Counted from the stretch's first letter, positions 8,302 to 18,400 are shown. The stretch: 47,067 nt of DNA from an uncultured Lewinella sp. (GCA_913057785.1 CAJXPD010000048.1:1-47067); one strand, 5' to 3'. The notes: generated by a model not told the origin, from the sequence alone. Program-made: numbers and translations.

Positions 8302-9555
8302 TTAAGGCATGAGCGGAAGGCGAATAACTCTGACGGTTTCGATTTTGGTATTGCTGACCAGTTCTAGGACAAAGCGGTAGCCATCTAATTCTATTTCTAC
8401 GCCCTTTTCGGGGATTTTTTCCGTTGCCGTAACCAGATAGCCTGACAAGGTATGGTAATCCCCTTCGGGAAAATCTAGTTCAAATTTTTCGTTCAGATAG
8501 CTAATCTCCAATCTACCCGAAAAGATATACTCATCATCACTAATCTGGTTTTCTACATATTCCCCTTGATCATGCTCATCCTCAATCTCGCCAAAAATCT
8601 CCTCTAAAATATCTTCCAAGGTAATGATACCTGCTACCGCTCCAAACTCGTCCACTACACAAGCGATGCTAGTGCGCTCTCGAATGAAGTCATTCATGAG
8701 GTCATTTACTCGGGTTACCTCTGGAACAAAGGAAATATCCAGTACTAGACCTTTTAGGTTCTTAGGATTTTGGAAAAGCTGTTGATGATGCACGTAGCCT
8801 AGTACATTATCTATATCCCCGTCCGTCACGATCAGGCGAGACAATTTGGTCTCGCGGAATAGCTGCTCTAACTCTTCCAAGTTGGCCCCTTCATCAATAT
8901 TTTCGATTTCCGTTCTTGGGACCATGCAGTCCCGCACTTTGATCTCTTTGAAGTTAAGAGCTTTACCAAACAGTTCCTTGTCGATCTCTTCCTCGGCATC
9001 TGTCAAAGTATCGTTGATGAAATTCTCTAGATCAAGGCGGGTAAAAGCAGTTTCTACAGGTGTAATGGATGATTTGAAAAACACACTGAGAAATCGATTA
9101 GATACCCGAGTCATAACCCAGGTCAAAGGCCGAAGAAGCACCTCAATAAACTTGAGCGGCAGTGCCAGGAAGTATAAAATTTGATCTGCGTATAGACTGA
9201 ATAAGGTTTTGGGCAAGAACTCGCCAAAAATCAGAACGACAATGGTAATAATAATAGTGTCGAACAGCAGAACGAGTAGATCCTGGTTCTTCAGGCCTAG
9301 GGTCTCAATAAGAATGGGATCCAGTATGGAGCCCATCAGGATGGTAAAAGCAACCAGGGCGATATTATTACCAACCAGCATCGTACTTAGAAAATGCGCT
9401 GGTCGTTCGTAGAAATTAGCTAGGATGGTCCCTCGGGAAGCCCCCTTTTTCTTACGCAACTCTACTCTCAACTTATTAGCTGAAATGAAAGCGATCTCCG
9501 AACCGGAGAAGAAAGCAGATAGGATGAGAAATAATAGGATAAAGGATATTATCAT
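8302..9555 (-). CDS. CNNM/CorC (hemolysin C-like) membrane protein
   Basis: The order of domains is standard for the family over 417 residues: an N-terminal DUF21/CNNM membrane domain (about 1-190, opening with hydrophobic MIISFILLFLILSAFFSG and the family motif SGSEIAF), a CBS pair (about 205-330, including VRDCMVPRTEIENI and SIACVVDEFGAVAGIITLEDILEEIFGEI), and a C-terminal CorC_HlyC domain (about 345-410, GRLEISYLNEKF). Family members are linked to Mg2+ or Co2+ export and cation homeostasis. The gliding protein GldE is a relative; I see no gldD or other gliding gene nearby, so I do not use that name. It lies 155 bases downstream of lptC on the same strand, an arrangement I recall from other Bacteroidota. 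Confidence 0.9.
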   Translation of the reverse strand: MIISFILLFLILSAFFSGSEIAFISANKLRVELRKKKGASRGTILANFYERPAHFLSTMLVGNNIALVAFTILMGSILDPILIETLGLKNQDLLVLLFDTIIITIVVLIFGEFLPKTLFSLYADQILYFLALPLKFIEVLLRPLTWVMTRVSNRFLSVFFKSSITPVETAFTRLDLENFINDTLTDAEEEIDKELFGKALNFKEIKVRDCMVPRTEIENIDEGANLEELEQLFRETKLSRLIVTDGDIDNVLGYVHHQQLFQNPKNLKGLVLDISFVPEVTRVNDLMNDFIRERTSIACVVDEFGAVAGIITLEDILEEIFGEIEDEHDQGEYVENQISDDEYIFSGRLEISYLNEKFELDFPEGDYHTLSGYLVTATEKIPEKGVEIELDGYRFVLELVSNTKIETVRVIRLPLMP

Positions 9556-9710
9556 ATAGGAATCAAGTCAATCTACAAACTGGGCCGTATCAAGCCGCAT
9601 GTCCTTTACAAGAGAAAGATAAATATTATTATGGAATAAAGTAAGAGCCATTAGTAATCAATAGATCGTTTTAGCTGCTTTTTATTCCGAGAAAAGCTAG
9701 GTCTGGCCGC

Positions 9711-10334
9711 CTACTGTGTTTCCTGTTTCGGAATCGTTTGGGGCTTGCGTGGTCTTATCGGCTTTTCTTGAGGTTTATCTGTAGGCACTCCATCCTCCAG
9801 TTGATCTACCGCAATACGGCCTTCGACGGCATTGATTCTAGCATTTGAAAAATCCTGATCCGCTTCAAAACCATGACCATAAATGATCTCATCAGGGCGG
9901 GTAATGACAACAAATTTATTGGATAGCAGCTTTTGCTTCTGTTCATCCCAGATCAATTCTTCTGTTTCCAGCTTTTCATTGGCTTCGCTTTCCCACACGA
10001 CACTATCTCGAACCAGAACCTGCTGTTTTTGCTCGAGCCGAATGGCATATTTAGCCGTCAATACACTCGATAGTTGTTGAAATTGATCAAAGAAATCCAC
10101 CTTCACTCCATCAGGAAATTCCTGTTTGGGATCTTTGCGATCCAAATGATAGAGCATGGTAGGGCCAGCGATCTTGACCTTTATTTTGGCAGAGTCACTA
10201 TAGAGAATCTCTACTATCTCCGCTCGTTCCACTTGTGTATCTAATTTCTCATTCAAAGCGGCAATATCTTCCATGCTGTTTTCGCAAGCGAACAACAGAC
10301 CGACGACACTGAACAAGAAGGTAAATTTCCGCAT
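9711..10334 (-). CDS. lptC: LptC-like LPS export lipoprotein
   Basis: Starting at ATG 10334 gives 207 residues whose N-terminus is a lipoprotein signal (MRKFTFLFSVVGLLFAC, lipobox LLFAC). A start at 10370 would add 12 residues ahead of it. The body matches the LptC/OstA-like beta-jellyroll: AEIVEILYSDSAKIKVKIAG, then FPDGVKVDFFDQFQQLSSVLTAKYAI, VRDSVVWESEANEKLETEELIWDEQK and IIYGHGFEADQDFS. LptC links the inner-membrane LptBFG extractor to the periplasmic LptA bridge during lipopolysaccharide export. The C-terminal tail is rich in Pro, Lys and Gln and probably disordered. The other lpt genes are not in the window. Confidence 0.8.
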   Translation of the reverse strand: MRKFTFLFSVVGLLFACENSMEDIAALNEKLDTQVERAEIVEILYSDSAKIKVKIAGPTMLYHLDRKDPKQEFPDGVKVDFFDQFQQLSSVLTAKYAIRLEQKQQVLVRDSVVWESEANEKLETEELIWDEQKQKLLSNKFVVITRPDEIIYGHGFEADQDFSNARINAVEGRIAVDQLEDGVPTDKPQEKPIRPRKPQTIPKQETQ

Positions 10335-10484
10335 TCCTATATTTTTGCCAAAAAAAGTGGTTTTCTGCAATATTATTAAATGTCTGTCTAAGATGATAGT
10401 GTTTAACAGTCTATTAAGCCTTTAAGCATATTCTGACCCATATTTGTGTTACTTTTTTGGAATATCCACGTCAAAAAATAAAAA

Positions 10485-10529
10485 CTTAGTTTAAAAACGA
10501 AACTAAGCGAACTATTTTAGATAGCTTTG
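10485..10529 (+). promoter_or_regulatory. Predicted nadA promoter with palindromic operator
   Basis: TAGCTTTG at 10522-10529 is an exact match to the Bacteroidota -7 element TAnnTTTG, 31 bases before the nadA ATG. Just upstream, CTTAGTTT (10485-10492) and AAACTAAG (10500-10507) form a perfect 8-bp inverted repeat around a 7-base spacer, covering the region where the -33 element would lie. No good TTG -33 is visible. A repressor or activator dimer could bind here; its identity is unknown. Confidence 0.55.
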
Positions 10530-10560
10530 CGTTATCAGATTAGCCTTGTGCTTAAAAACA

Positions 10561-11571
10561 ATGGATATGACAAACTTTGCAATTGCCGAAAAAAACTTGA
10601 CCCAAAGAGGGTTTTTGGATCTGGATGTAGATCCGACATTAGATCTCTTTGAAGAGATTGAACGGCTTAAAAAGGAGAAAAACGCCATTATTTTGGCGCA
10701 CTACTACCAGGAAGCTGAAATTCAGGATATTGCAGACTACATAGGTGATAGTTTAGGTCTTTCGCAACAAGCTGCCAAAACAGATGCAGACATAATCGTA
10801 TTTGCAGGTGTGCACTTCATGGCTGAAACAGCCAAGATGTTGTCTCCTAATAAGAAGGTCTTGCTGCCCGATTTAAAAGCAGGTTGTTCTTTGGCCGACT
10901 CTTGTCCACCTCATCTTTTCCGAAAATTTAAAGAGAAGTATCCTGACCACGTTGTAGTAAGCTACATCAACTGTACTGCTGAGTTGAAAACACTTACGGA
11001 TGTTTGCTGTACTTCTACCAATGCGGTACAGATTATTGAGAGTATTCCCGAAGATAAGGGAATCATCTTTGCACCCGATATTAACCTCGGTCGCTATTTG
11101 GTGAAAAAGACAGGCCGTGATATGGTGCTATGGAATGGCTCTTGTATGGTGCATGAGATTTTTTCCGGCGAAAAGATTACCAAGCTGATGCTACGTCACC
11201 CCGAAGCCAAGTTCATTGCTCATCCGGAATGTGAGGCGCATATCTTGGATAAGGCCGATTACATTGGCTCTACCAGTGGATTGCTTAGGTATACACAGGA
11301 GAACGAAGCTACAGAGTTTATCGTGGCCACCGAATCGGGAATCCTGCACCAGATGCAAAAAGCATCTCCGCACAAGACCTTTTATCCGGCACCGCCTAAT
11401 AATACCTGTGCTTGCAACGAGTGTCCGCATATGCGACTGAATACCTTGGAGAAATTGTATCTCTGCATGAAGCATGAGTTACCTGAGATTGAATTGCCGG
11501 AGTGGGTGATCGAGCAGGGCGTGCCTTCGATCGATCGCATGCTTGAAGTTTCTGCAAAGGCAGGTTTATAA
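10561..11571 (+). CDS. nadA: Quinolinate synthase NadA
   Basis: The 336-residue enzyme (ATG at 10561; the in-frame TTG at 10546 and the ATG at 10567 are alternatives) condenses iminoaspartate with dihydroxyacetone phosphate to quinolinate, the second step of NAD synthesis from aspartate. It is cytosolic and carries an oxygen-sensitive [4Fe-4S] cluster. Family marks are [20 protein letters not shown] near the N-terminus, [10 protein letters not shown] (first likely ligand C109), WNGSCMVHE (C195) and the CACNECPHM motif (C283/C285/C288) that supplies the third. Three-fold symmetric NadA segments such as [14 protein letters not shown] and FIAHPECE are intact. nadB and nadC are not adjacent, so it appears to be transcribed alone between its own promoter and a strong terminator. 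Confidence 0.97.
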   Translation: MDMTNFAIAEKNLTQRGFLDLDVDPTLDLFEEIERLKKEKNAIILAHYYQEAEIQDIADYIGDSLGLSQQAAKTDADIIVFAGVHFMAETAKMLSPNKKVLLPDLKAGCSLADSCPPHLFRKFKEKYPDHVVVSYINCTAELKTLTDVCCTSTNAVQIIESIPEDKGIIFAPDINLGRYLVKKTGRDMVLWNGSCMVHEIFSGEKITKLMLRHPEAKFIAHPECEAHILDKADYIGSTSGLLRYTQENEATEFIVATESGILHQMQKASPHKTFYPAPPNNTCACNECPHMRLNTLEKLYLCMKHELPEIELPEWVIEQGVPSIDRMLEVSAKAGL

Positions 11572-11600
11572 AGGGAATTTATTATTCGGTTAAAGATATG

Positions 11601-11635
11601 AATAAGGCCTACTCAATTTGAGTAGGCCTTATTTT
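11601..11635 (+). terminator. Rho-independent-type terminator after nadA
   Basis: AATAAGGCCTACTCAA (11601-11616) and its exact inverse (11618-11633) form a 16-bp stem around a single central base, with TTTT overlapping and just past the right arm. It stands 30 bases past the nadA stop. The stem is symmetric with A-rich sequence on its left, so it could also act on the opposite strand. Confidence 0.85.
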
Positions 11636-11764
11636 ATATATTATTTACTTGAATATGATTGCTAAAAATCATATCTTCGTAGAGAATTGAGGGTTTGTAT
11701 GAAACAGGTCCTCTGGAGCATTACCCAATAAGCTCCTCCTTTAACTCAACACACAAACACAAAA

Positions 11765-11917
11765 ATGAACGCTCTTGCTTTCCTATGGCAAAGATGGAGC
11801 GCTTGGGGCTTTTACCCAGGTTTACGCACATCCCTAAGTCATTTTCCCATATTGTTTGCATGGCTTCCTAATCAGGAACACTTCTCTTCCTCATTACATC
11901 ACTTAAATCTACAATGA
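11765..11917 (+). CDS. Small ORF overlapping the kinase start
   Basis: An ATG at 11765 opens a 50-codon frame (MNALAFLWQRWSAWGFYPGL at its start) that ends with TGA at 11915-11917. That stop overlaps the ATG of the following histidine kinase as ATGA, the geometry of translational coupling. The peptide contains four tryptophans, three within seven residues. It has no clear membrane segment and no family I know. It may be a real small protein, a leader peptide controlling kinase translation, or a chance frame. The exact overlap is the main argument for it. Confidence 0.4.
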   Translation: MNALAFLWQRWSAWGFYPGLRTSLSHFPILFAWLPNQEHFSSSLHHLNLQ

Positions 11918-12816
11918 GGATGAAGAATACCCGTCAACAGCTACACCTATTCATGGATAGTCTCGGCATTAGTGCCGATCAACGCCTACATCTCGCCGGC
12001 CTTTTTGATCAACTGTATCAGGAAGAAAAGCAGTCCAGTACGCTATTATCTACTACAGGAGCATTGGCACTGACCGAGGGGCGCTATCCTGAACCAGTAA
12101 CTCATGAAAGCACTAATACTGCTGCCATCGCAGAACTACAACAAGCATCCAAAGAACTAGAGCAATATGCACGTGTGCTGTCTCACGATCTTCGGAGTCC
12201 TTTGCGAACGATAAGTAGCTATGTGGAGCTACTGCAAAAACGGCACAAGCAAGAGCTAGCGGACGAAGGCAAAACCTTTCTACAATATATTGCGGAGAAG
12301 ACGGACCAGATGAACACGGTCATTCAAGATTTGCTCGCCTATATACGCACCGGGCAACGCGTGCAGCAACACCTACTGACCGATTTAAACAAAGTATTAG
12401 AGCTTGTTGAATATCAACTACGGACTGAGTTGACCGCCACCGGAGGGGAAATTAGAGTAGGTGAATTACCTCAAATTATGGCTGCTCGTACGAGTATGCA
12501 GCAGATCTTTCAGCAATTGATCCTGAATGCCCTACAATTTCGCTCTACAGCTCCGCCAGTGGTTGAGATTCGCTGTATTCGGGAGGCGGGTCACTGGCAT
12601 TTCCTAGTCTCCGACAACGGCATGGGGTTGGATGAAGCTCATGAGCATAAGGCCTTCGAGCCCTTTCAACGTATCCATATGGGCTCGCCTTCTGGAACCG
12701 GGGTAGGATTAGCCATCTGTAAAAAATGGGTAGAGCTACATCAAGGGGAGATTTGGTATCAAGCTCGACCCCAAGGGGGCACCACTTTCCATTTCACGAT
12801 TGTAGCACATCAATAG
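11914..12816 (+). CDS. Cytosolic histidine kinase without a sensor domain
   Basis: The 300-residue protein consists of a short N-terminal segment (1-75), a HisKA dimerisation domain with phospho-acceptor H91 in VLSHDLRSPLRTI, and a HATPase_c domain with the N-box LILNALQF, G1 DNGMGLD, F-box FEPFQRIH and G2 GTGVGLAICKK. All catalytic boxes are intact. There is no signal peptide, membrane helix, PAS or GAF domain, so input probably comes from a partner protein. The HisKA resembles that of phytochrome-type and other soluble kinases. No response regulator is adjacent. The start codon overlaps the stop of a 50-codon ORF (ATGA). ATG 11920 (MKNTRQ) is an alternative start two codons later. Confidence 0.88.
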   Translation: MRMKNTRQQLHLFMDSLGISADQRLHLAGLFDQLYQEEKQSSTLLSTTGALALTEGRYPEPVTHESTNTAAIAELQQASKELEQYARVLSHDLRSPLRTISSYVELLQKRHKQELADEGKTFLQYIAEKTDQMNTVIQDLLAYIRTGQRVQQHLLTDLNKVLELVEYQLRTELTATGGEIRVGELPQIMAARTSMQQIFQQLILNALQFRSTAPPVVEIRCIREAGHWHFLVSDNGMGLDEAHEHKAFEPFQRIHMGSPSGTGVGLAICKKWVELHQGEIWYQARPQGGTTFHFTIVAHQ

Positions 12817-12927
12817 CTAAAAAAGCTGGCGGGGAACTTTCTTTCTCCGAAAATGTTTGTATTGATGTGCGCAAAAAATTAATCCAGCTTTTTTCTACTA
12901 AAAGCCACACGGTTAATAAAAAAGAAG

Positions 12928-12935
12928 TATATTTG
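12928..12935 (+). promoter_or_regulatory. -7 element of the tRNA-Cys gene
   Basis: TATATTTG fits the Bacteroidota TAnnTTTG consensus and lies 49 bases before the first base of tRNA-Cys, a sensible leader for a tRNA precursor. No convincing TTG -33 element is present upstream. Confidence 0.5.
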
Positions 12936-12984
12936 CGTTCCCAGAAAATGGAAGTAGGGAGCTACTTTCATACATTCTACACCC

Positions 12985-13055
12985 GGTTGGGTGGCCGAGC
13001 GGTTAGGCAGAGGTCTGCAAAACCTCGTACGGCGGTTCGAATCCGCTCCCAACCT
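12985..13055 (+). tRNA. tRNA-Cys (GCA)
   Basis: A complete cloverleaf can be drawn: acceptor GGTTGGG with CCCAACC, D-arm GGCCGAGCGGTTAGGC, anticodon stem GAGGT/ACCTC around loop CTGCAAA (anticodon GCA), and T-arm GGCGG-TTCGAAT-CCGCT. The discriminator base is T, as expected for cysteine. CCA is not encoded. It is a single tRNA gene with its own promoter and terminator. Confidence 0.95.
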
Positions 13056-13061
13056 CAAGAC

Positions 13062-13098
13062 AACAAGCCTCTTTCGCGCAAGCGAAAGGGGCTTTGTT
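13062..13098 (+). terminator. Hairpin terminator after tRNA-Cys
   Basis: AACAAGCCTCTTTCGC pairs with GCGAAAGGGGCTTTGTT around a four-base loop (13078-13081), with one bulge and wobble pairs near the base. It starts seven bases after the tRNA end. The T-rich right side makes it terminator-like. Confidence 0.7.
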
Positions 13099-13117
13099 AT
13101 TTCTGGCAGCGAGCAAA

Positions 13118-13308
13118 ACTTGTTTTAGGGAGCAGACAGGAATAACAAAAGTCGACCGCAGGGAGAAGACTTGTTGCATCTTGTAGGGCCTCAACTACCG
13201 GATGGGCGCAGCCGATCCGCTTCTACGGTTTTCTCACAATTGACAAGACCTGCTTTAGCGAGCAGCCATAAATTACAAAGCTCACCCACGGTAGGGGAGA
13301 CTATTTGA
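13118..13308. repeat. Two degenerate 60-base direct repeats
   Basis: The stretch beginning ACTTGTTTTAGGGAGCAG at 13118 and the one beginning ACCTGCTTTAGCGAGCAG at 13248 run parallel for about 55-60 bases (both continue through ATAACAAA/ATTACAAA and end near GGGAGA). The match is roughly two thirds by eye. They fill the gap between the tRNA terminator and the 3' end of the large gene cluster. This may be a decayed duplicated element; no coding potential is seen. Confidence 0.4.
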
Positions 13309-13319
13309 TCTTGAAAACC

Positions 13320-15440
13320 CTACCCCTTCTTATATCGAATTCGCTCCACCCCCTCCGTCATTTCAATCGCAAAAATGGCTGCATCTAAAGCCGATAACGC
13401 TAATTCCGTCTTTATTTGTTTGGCTAGTTGATCAATGTTCAGGACTCTGGCGGCTGGGTCGTTATTGCGATAAGGGAGCGGCGAAATGGTTTTCCCTTGA
13501 ATGGCATCTCCTTGGCGATTTTTCAGAGACTTGCTATAGTCTGCTGGTGTATCGCCTCCATCTACGCCAAAGTGTATCGTCTCAGGTTTTTGAAAGATAT
13601 CTACTTCCTCAATCAAGCCCTCGAAAATACACAGTAGTACATTGGAGGATAATTGCTCACGACGCATAACCTTATTTTTCAACCAGACGGTAAAGGAATT
13701 ACCATCTTTCCGGATGGCATATTGCTCATCATTGTCCAAATCGTGTACTAGCCATTGTTCACTGACAATTTCAGTAGCTACCGCCAGGGAAACATTATTG
13801 AAGTTAGGCTTCAAGGTATTGACTATTTGCTGATTGGTACTGTTTATATCCTTCAATATCGCTACGCTTTGAGGACTTATGACAATCGAGGACTGGGTTT
13901 GATAGGCAGCTACATGTAGGTTGGGCCAACCAGCTACAGCTGCCGAGCGCATAATTAATCCACTTAAGTTTCCAAATGCAGACTCAGGATTGCGTTTGTT
14001 TTGATGGTGGTTTCGATCTCGTTGTTGGTCATCGGAGGACACTCGTCCAACGCTAAAAGCACCGTCAAGAAGGCATTCCACCCACTCGTTGTCAAGGACG
14101 AAAAAACGCAAAGACTCTGGAGGTAGCAATTTGGCATCTGGGACCAGGTAATTGAAGGGGACTCCTTTCAGTAAACTTAGATTCTGAAACCAATCTTGAA
14201 CTTTCGGAGGAATTTCGTCTGGATTGCCTTCTACTTGGAATAAACTTTGTTTTGGAAGATGGTTGTGCGCCAATTGAAGCTCCCCCTCTTTAAGCTGCTG
14301 AGCATGGGCTCGTTTCCAATTATATAGACTAATAGATACTCCTTTGCTTTGTAGTAATAACATCCGCCCCAATTCCCAGGCAGCTGCATAGGAAACGTCA
14401 AAAAAGCCGGTGTTATCGTCATAACGGAGTAAAGCATCGGCACCCAGAACAGGCAAAGCATCGGCATGATTGGGATTGGGGCCTGTACTCAAAGGACCAT
14501 GATACCAGGAAATGCCTTTATTTCCATTTCGCATATAATGTTTTAGAGGTACATAACCTTGAACAAGAAACGAATCAGCTGTGGCATTCCCCGAATCAGG
14601 TAGTCTTAGGTTATGATCGGAAGGATTATGGTTGCCCGTGGTATTTAAATGTTCGAGGATGCGGGGGAGGCTTTTGTTGGTGTCCACGCAGGCAAATTGC
14701 CAATGATGAAGGCTGATGAATCGCACTTCACCATCGTCAGGTGCACCCAAATAGTTAAATCCCTGTGCATCGTAACGGTTCTCCAAGGCAACCAGATGAA
14801 CATAGCTAATCCCCCCGCTAGTCGGCAGTCTATTAGCTATGACAACCGCATATTCACCTCCCGTCATTTTGCCGTGTACATCAAAGCCCTGACGGACATG
14901 GGCCAGATGCTTCAAATCCTCCTTGTATGGAAGTACTTTGGTTAGCAATGCTTTTGGAACATCAATGACCGTAACTGTATCCGTCTCCAATTGCCCCTCT
15001 TCTTTTTCGAAATCAGGGTAGTGATTGGCAGCAGCCGAATCCTTCAAGGCTTTAAGGCTTATTGTCTTCGGTTCAGGAGCTGCGCCATCTGAGCTGTCGA
15101 AGACTAGCAACGCAAGCCAGGGAATGTCTTTGCTGCTTCCATCTGCATATCGTTCCCAAGGTAAGGTGCTTCGGTTTACTACGATGTGGGGCAACACATT
15201 GGCATGATCGCCAAGGCTTCCATGGGGTGGGAATACGGAGAAAACTTCATTAGGCGTAAGATTAAAACGGGTGCCAGATACCTGGAAGGTCTTTGTTTGG
15301 CTAGCTCCCGCCATCCTCTCCGTACCACTTGTTTTGAAGCTAGGAGTGGCTTGAACGTAGTATTTCCCTTCCTGGATACCCGGTCGATGGTAAGCAATAA
15401 ATTGAATTTCTGCGGGTAAAGGTTGATTTTGATCTGCCAT
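13320..15440 (-). CDS. Large conserved-looking protein of unknown function (last gene of six-gene cluster)
   Basis: The 706-residue protein has no signal peptide or membrane helix, so it is made as a cytosolic protein. Recognisable blocks include IPWLALLVFD (about 104-114), a segment with VPFNYLVPDAKLLPPESLRF near residues 435-455, LLDGAFSVGR shortly after, SGLIMRSAAVAGWPNLHV around 510 and NVLLCIFEGLIEEVDIF around 610. From memory these blocks recur in uncharacterised bacterial proteins, but I can assign no function and could not check. Its start lies 12 bases after the stop of the 1437-residue gene, so the two are surely co-transcribed. The block LPPESLRFF...W...LLDGA suggests a conserved structural core rather than a random filler. 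Confidence 0.8.
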   Translation of the reverse strand: MADQNQPLPAEIQFIAYHRPGIQEGKYYVQATPSFKTSGTERMAGASQTKTFQVSGTRFNLTPNEVFSVFPPHGSLGDHANVLPHIVVNRSTLPWERYADGSSKDIPWLALLVFDSSDGAAPEPKTISLKALKDSAAANHYPDFEKEEGQLETDTVTVIDVPKALLTKVLPYKEDLKHLAHVRQGFDVHGKMTGGEYAVVIANRLPTSGGISYVHLVALENRYDAQGFNYLGAPDDGEVRFISLHHWQFACVDTNKSLPRILEHLNTTGNHNPSDHNLRLPDSGNATADSFLVQGYVPLKHYMRNGNKGISWYHGPLSTGPNPNHADALPVLGADALLRYDDNTGFFDVSYAAAWELGRMLLLQSKGVSISLYNWKRAHAQQLKEGELQLAHNHLPKQSLFQVEGNPDEIPPKVQDWFQNLSLLKGVPFNYLVPDAKLLPPESLRFFVLDNEWVECLLDGAFSVGRVSSDDQQRDRNHHQNKRNPESAFGNLSGLIMRSAAVAGWPNLHVAAYQTQSSIVISPQSVAILKDINSTNQQIVNTLKPNFNNVSLAVATEIVSEQWLVHDLDNDEQYAIRKDGNSFTVWLKNKVMRREQLSSNVLLCIFEGLIEEVDIFQKPETIHFGVDGGDTPADYSKSLKNRQGDAIQGKTISPLPYRNNDPAARVLNIDQLAKQIKTELALSALDAAIFAIEMTEGVERIRYKKG

Positions 15441-15452
15441 GAAGAATTCCTA

Positions 15453-18400
15453 TTATACTGCTTGCCCCTTGAATTGGGGTGAAAAAATTAACTCATCAAC
15501 GTAACTATCTACTAACTCGCTATCGGATTCGGAGGTCAAACCTAGAGCTGTCAAAATGGTATCTCGAGTACTATTCGATTTCAGGTCTTGCTTCAACTGA
15601 TTTCTCCAGTCCTCCGGATAATTCGGGGTGAACGCGCTCGTGACCTTTTGATCAATGTAGCCGTTCATATCCTTTGTAGAAAATTCAAATTTGTGTCGAT
15701 CAATCGGATCAGGTTTGGTAGTTGGTTCCTCTTCCTGTGCATTTAGTACAATGCGATATCCTGTTACGGCCCCAGTAATGAATTTTTGTCCATTCAAATT
15801 GGGACTGACCGATTCGCCCCACATCCCCTTGGGTACATTTTTCTTGATCGGTACAAGTGAGAATTTGTCGGTATAGTCATTTAACTGCTGGGGAGCGGTT
15901 GTACTAGGATCTTTATCCGTAATGGTAATCTTGAGCGTACTTTCTACTTTGCTTCGATTTAATCCCATGGGGGAGATTCCAAATGCTTCCTGGCCACTGC
16001 TTTTTTGAGCAGCCGCACCAAGACTTACCTGCTTAACAGGGAGGATAGAGTCTACCTCAAAAGCAAGGCCTTTGGGATCTACAATCCAGTCGACATTGCC
16101 AGCGTCCACTTGCTTTTTCAATCCCCCTTTTAAAGCAATACTTAGGATATCCTTGTTGGCTGCGGGAAGGAAAGAAGTGCGAAATTGTGTCCAGTTTATG
16201 GGGCGTGGAGCCTGAGAACTTCCGGCACCAAATGATACGGTAAAGGAAATAATCCAAAGTTTCACATGAGCTGTTCCACTGAAGTCTGGGCCCCAAATAT
16301 GAAGGTCCGCTCCAATGTCCACGGAGATGGTGTGCGTACCGAAGAAATGGAAGGTATAGGAAACCCCCAAATCCACGTAGATCCTTGCATCGTAGTGATA
16401 GGGCTTCCAAGCAATCAGAAAGTCGGCTCCGGCCACAAACCAGGCCTTCAAGTTTCCATCATCCCACAAGGCTTGTAAACGACCCCCAGCCATTACAGCA
16501 GATGCTGTCAGGGCAAAGTAAGCACCGCCTTTGAGGCTCAGTTGATCGGTTACTTGCCAATTGAAACCTACTCGAGGGACACTAGGATAATGAGCTGGTT
16601 TTTGAAAACTAGGATGGTAACCTCCGACACTAATTACAAAATCTCCTCCGTGTGGTCCACTAAACCAGCTGAAGAAAGCAAAACCGCCGGTAAGGTGGCA
16701 CTTGCGAGACAACAGGAAAGACGCGGTCGTCAATTGGGCTTCTACACCTAGAAATCCTTCATCTGGAATAAAACTGGCCTTAAGAGCTAGCTGCACCTCT
16801 GCTAATGGCTCCACCGAACTTCCTGCTTCGGGGGTCGGTAATAATAAGGTCGATAAGCCCAATAGATCCAGCTCAAAATGATGGCCAAATGAAACGGTCA
16901 ATAAGGCGAAAGAATCAATCATTTTGAATGAATTGAACTTAATGCCGACCGCGAAAAAATACTGATCCTCCTCGGGGGGGATATAGGTCCGGATTTTGGC
17001 CAATTCTGCTGATAATGCCTCCCTGGAACCCGTGCCTGACGGAATGGGAGTAGCGCCATTCATTGCCTCTGATACCAGTGGAAAACTAGCCACCTGGTCA
17101 ATCGCGGGGGTGATTAGCCGACGATTATAGCCGAAACCAGCCGCCAAGCCCGTAACAAAAAAGAAGGCTGGACCACCTAGCGGATAATCTAATACGGCAT
17201 AAATAAACAGGGATTTATGCCCATCTGCTAAAGCGGCGTAAGAGCCGATGGCAGCCAGCATCAATTCCTCTGTTTTGATGATGGCTGTACCATCATATTC
17301 ATACTGCACATTGTCGCCAGCATTAGGTACCTTCAGAAAGGCACCTCCGATTTCCAAGGGGCCTCTTTTGAAGTCGATACCAAGGCCATTCAGACTGAAT
17401 TTGGGATCAAATCTCTTCAAGGAAGAACGAGCTGAAAGGCCTTGCAGATCAATGGTCAAGCCTCCTGCGGAAAGGGATGCATCCAATAGGAACCACAATT
17501 CACCACTGGTATATTGGAGACCTACCCGTTCGAAGTCAATTGGGCCAATCTTTTTTTGCACCGTAAACCATTTGGCTTTATCACTGGCAGATGGCGGGGT
17601 GACTGTCTGAGGTGGCGAAGAAGGTGCAGGTGTTGGATCCGGTCCGGTAAGCGGTAAGCTGACTGGTGTCTCCAATGGTCCCAGGTTCAATTTCCCATCA
17701 ATGCCTAAACCCTTACTCAGATCTCGAGTAGGAATTGGCGTAACGGTATCTGGTAGCAATTTTTCATTCCCCCATAATTCAATATCCGTTTTAGGGATAG
17801 CAGCGCTGGCCAGGAGGAATTGTAGGTTTTCGAAACCAACGCTTTTATCTGGGGGGAACAACTTCCCGATTAGAGGTAGATGAGAAAGGTTTACTGAAGC
17901 GCCAATATCCAGTGCAAATAGGAATTTCGAACTCTCGTTTTGCTTCTTTTCAAAGACGAGAATGATGTCTTTGAGTTCGGCTGAAAGGTCGACTGGAATA
18001 TCATCAATATTGGATGATAAAGCAGCGATTATAGTGCTCAGTTTTATGTCTAGTGGTGTATTCTTCTGGCTAAAGGTGGCTGCGAAAAAAGTGGCATCCG
18101 AATCTAGGATATGTAGATTAAATTCAAGTATACCTGATTCATTGAAAGGCCCGAGCTTGATTATTCCTTCAAGTTCCTTTTTGTAGGAACCGGTATCCAG
18201 TTTACTAACCATAATTTTCAAGGTAATGTCTACCTCTTTTCCTTCAATGGGAAAATGACCTTCACAACTAAAGGTAAAATCTTGGTTTTTGGTATTAAAG
18301 GAGGCTTCGATGTCCTTTACGACTAAGCCAGCAAGGGGCGCAGGAAGCGTGGTGCTAACGTCAAATTTCCCGGCCAGATCAGTAATTATCTTTTCAATGG

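Noticed and set aside
8302..9555. Gliding protein GldE
   Set aside because: Family is right, but no gldD or other gliding genes are adjacent and the neighbour is lptC; the general CNNM/CorC name is safer.
13118..13308. CRISPR-like array
   Set aside because: Only two degenerate copies, far too long and dissimilar, no spacers of constant size and no cas gene in the window.
17248..17610. Long plus-strand open frames opposite the 1437-residue gene
   Set aside because: They lie antisense to an unbroken, domain-bearing gene, have no family pattern and no promoter, and vanish in neighbouring segments; they are by-products of codon bias.
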